From JAKBCQ01 sp021807585 (GTDB lineage Bacteria; Planctomycetota; Planctomycetia; Isosphaerales; Isosphaeraceae), in the NCBI GenBank assembly GCA_027325115.1, contig DAHWFG010000075.1, positions 1 through 6,542 of the forward strand: a stretch of 6,542 nt of DNA, given 5' to 3'. Under the pieces are notes generated by a model that was not told where the DNA came from, did no database searches, and worked only from the letters and a program-made list of their open reading frames with translations. Positions 6,494 through 6,542 of the stretch are shown piece after piece. Positions within the stretch are counted from its first letter, which is position 1, and the number at the start of each line of letters is the position of its first letter. The position numbers were made by a program, and so were the translations under genes.

Positions 6494-6542
6494 GCTGGTT
6501 CGTTGTCTCCATCGACATCATGATTCGGCGACGCCGATTCCC

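Noticed and set aside
6522..6542. The 12-mer GATTCGGCGACG occurs at both ends of the window (1-12 and 6522-6533), suggesting a circular overlap or direct repeat.
   Set aside because: The match stops after 12 bases, and GATTCGGCG also occurs inside the genes near 1220 and 3340, so it is most likely background.
6494..6542. Possible end of an upstream gene before the FHA gene.
   Set aside because: Only 49 bases remain; a TGA occurs on the minus strand, but there is too little sequence to judge coding.

Overview
The window holds four complete genes, all on the minus strand, so it reads from right to left: a short FHA-domain protein (6493 to 5966), a large exported C45-type hydrolase (5765 to 3219), a LemA-family membrane protein (3036 to 2410) and a membrane M48 zinc metalloprotease with a long C-terminal extension (2350 to 233). 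I see no RNA gene, CRISPR array, transposase or sign of recent transfer.

The organism is probably a planctomycete or a close relative; this is an inference. The pointers are the small FHA protein with its Ala/Lys/Pro linker and acidic '(I/V)P(I/L)DD' tail, the HtpX-like protease with a long extra C-terminal helical region, the secreted C45 protein with an M1-peptidase-like tail, high-GC genes separated by AT-rich spacers, and uneven use of Shine-Dalgarno sites (clear for lemA and the C45 gene, absent for the M48 gene).

Layout: 1-232 is a non-coding spacer with a GC-rich, foldable island between two AT-rich stretches. 233-3036 is the M48/LemA pair, a common bacterial neighbourhood; the two genes are 59 bp apart and probably form an envelope-stress or membrane quality-control unit. 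3037-3218 carries the lemA ribosome-binding site, a promoter-like -10 box, a GC hairpin and a palindrome. 3219-5765 is the C45 gene, preceded by a near-consensus sigma70-type promoter (TTGAAT, 17 bp, TACAAT), a 12-bp palindrome and a GAGGT ribosome-binding site. 5966-6493 is the FHA gene, whose own promoter lies outside the window.

The most unusual points are the C45 hydrolase fused to an M1-aminopeptidase-like module that has lost its zinc site, the roughly twenty-fold excess of the palindrome CGATCG through genes and spacers alike, and the structured island downstream of the M48 gene. I found no clear evidence of a wholly new multi-gene system.
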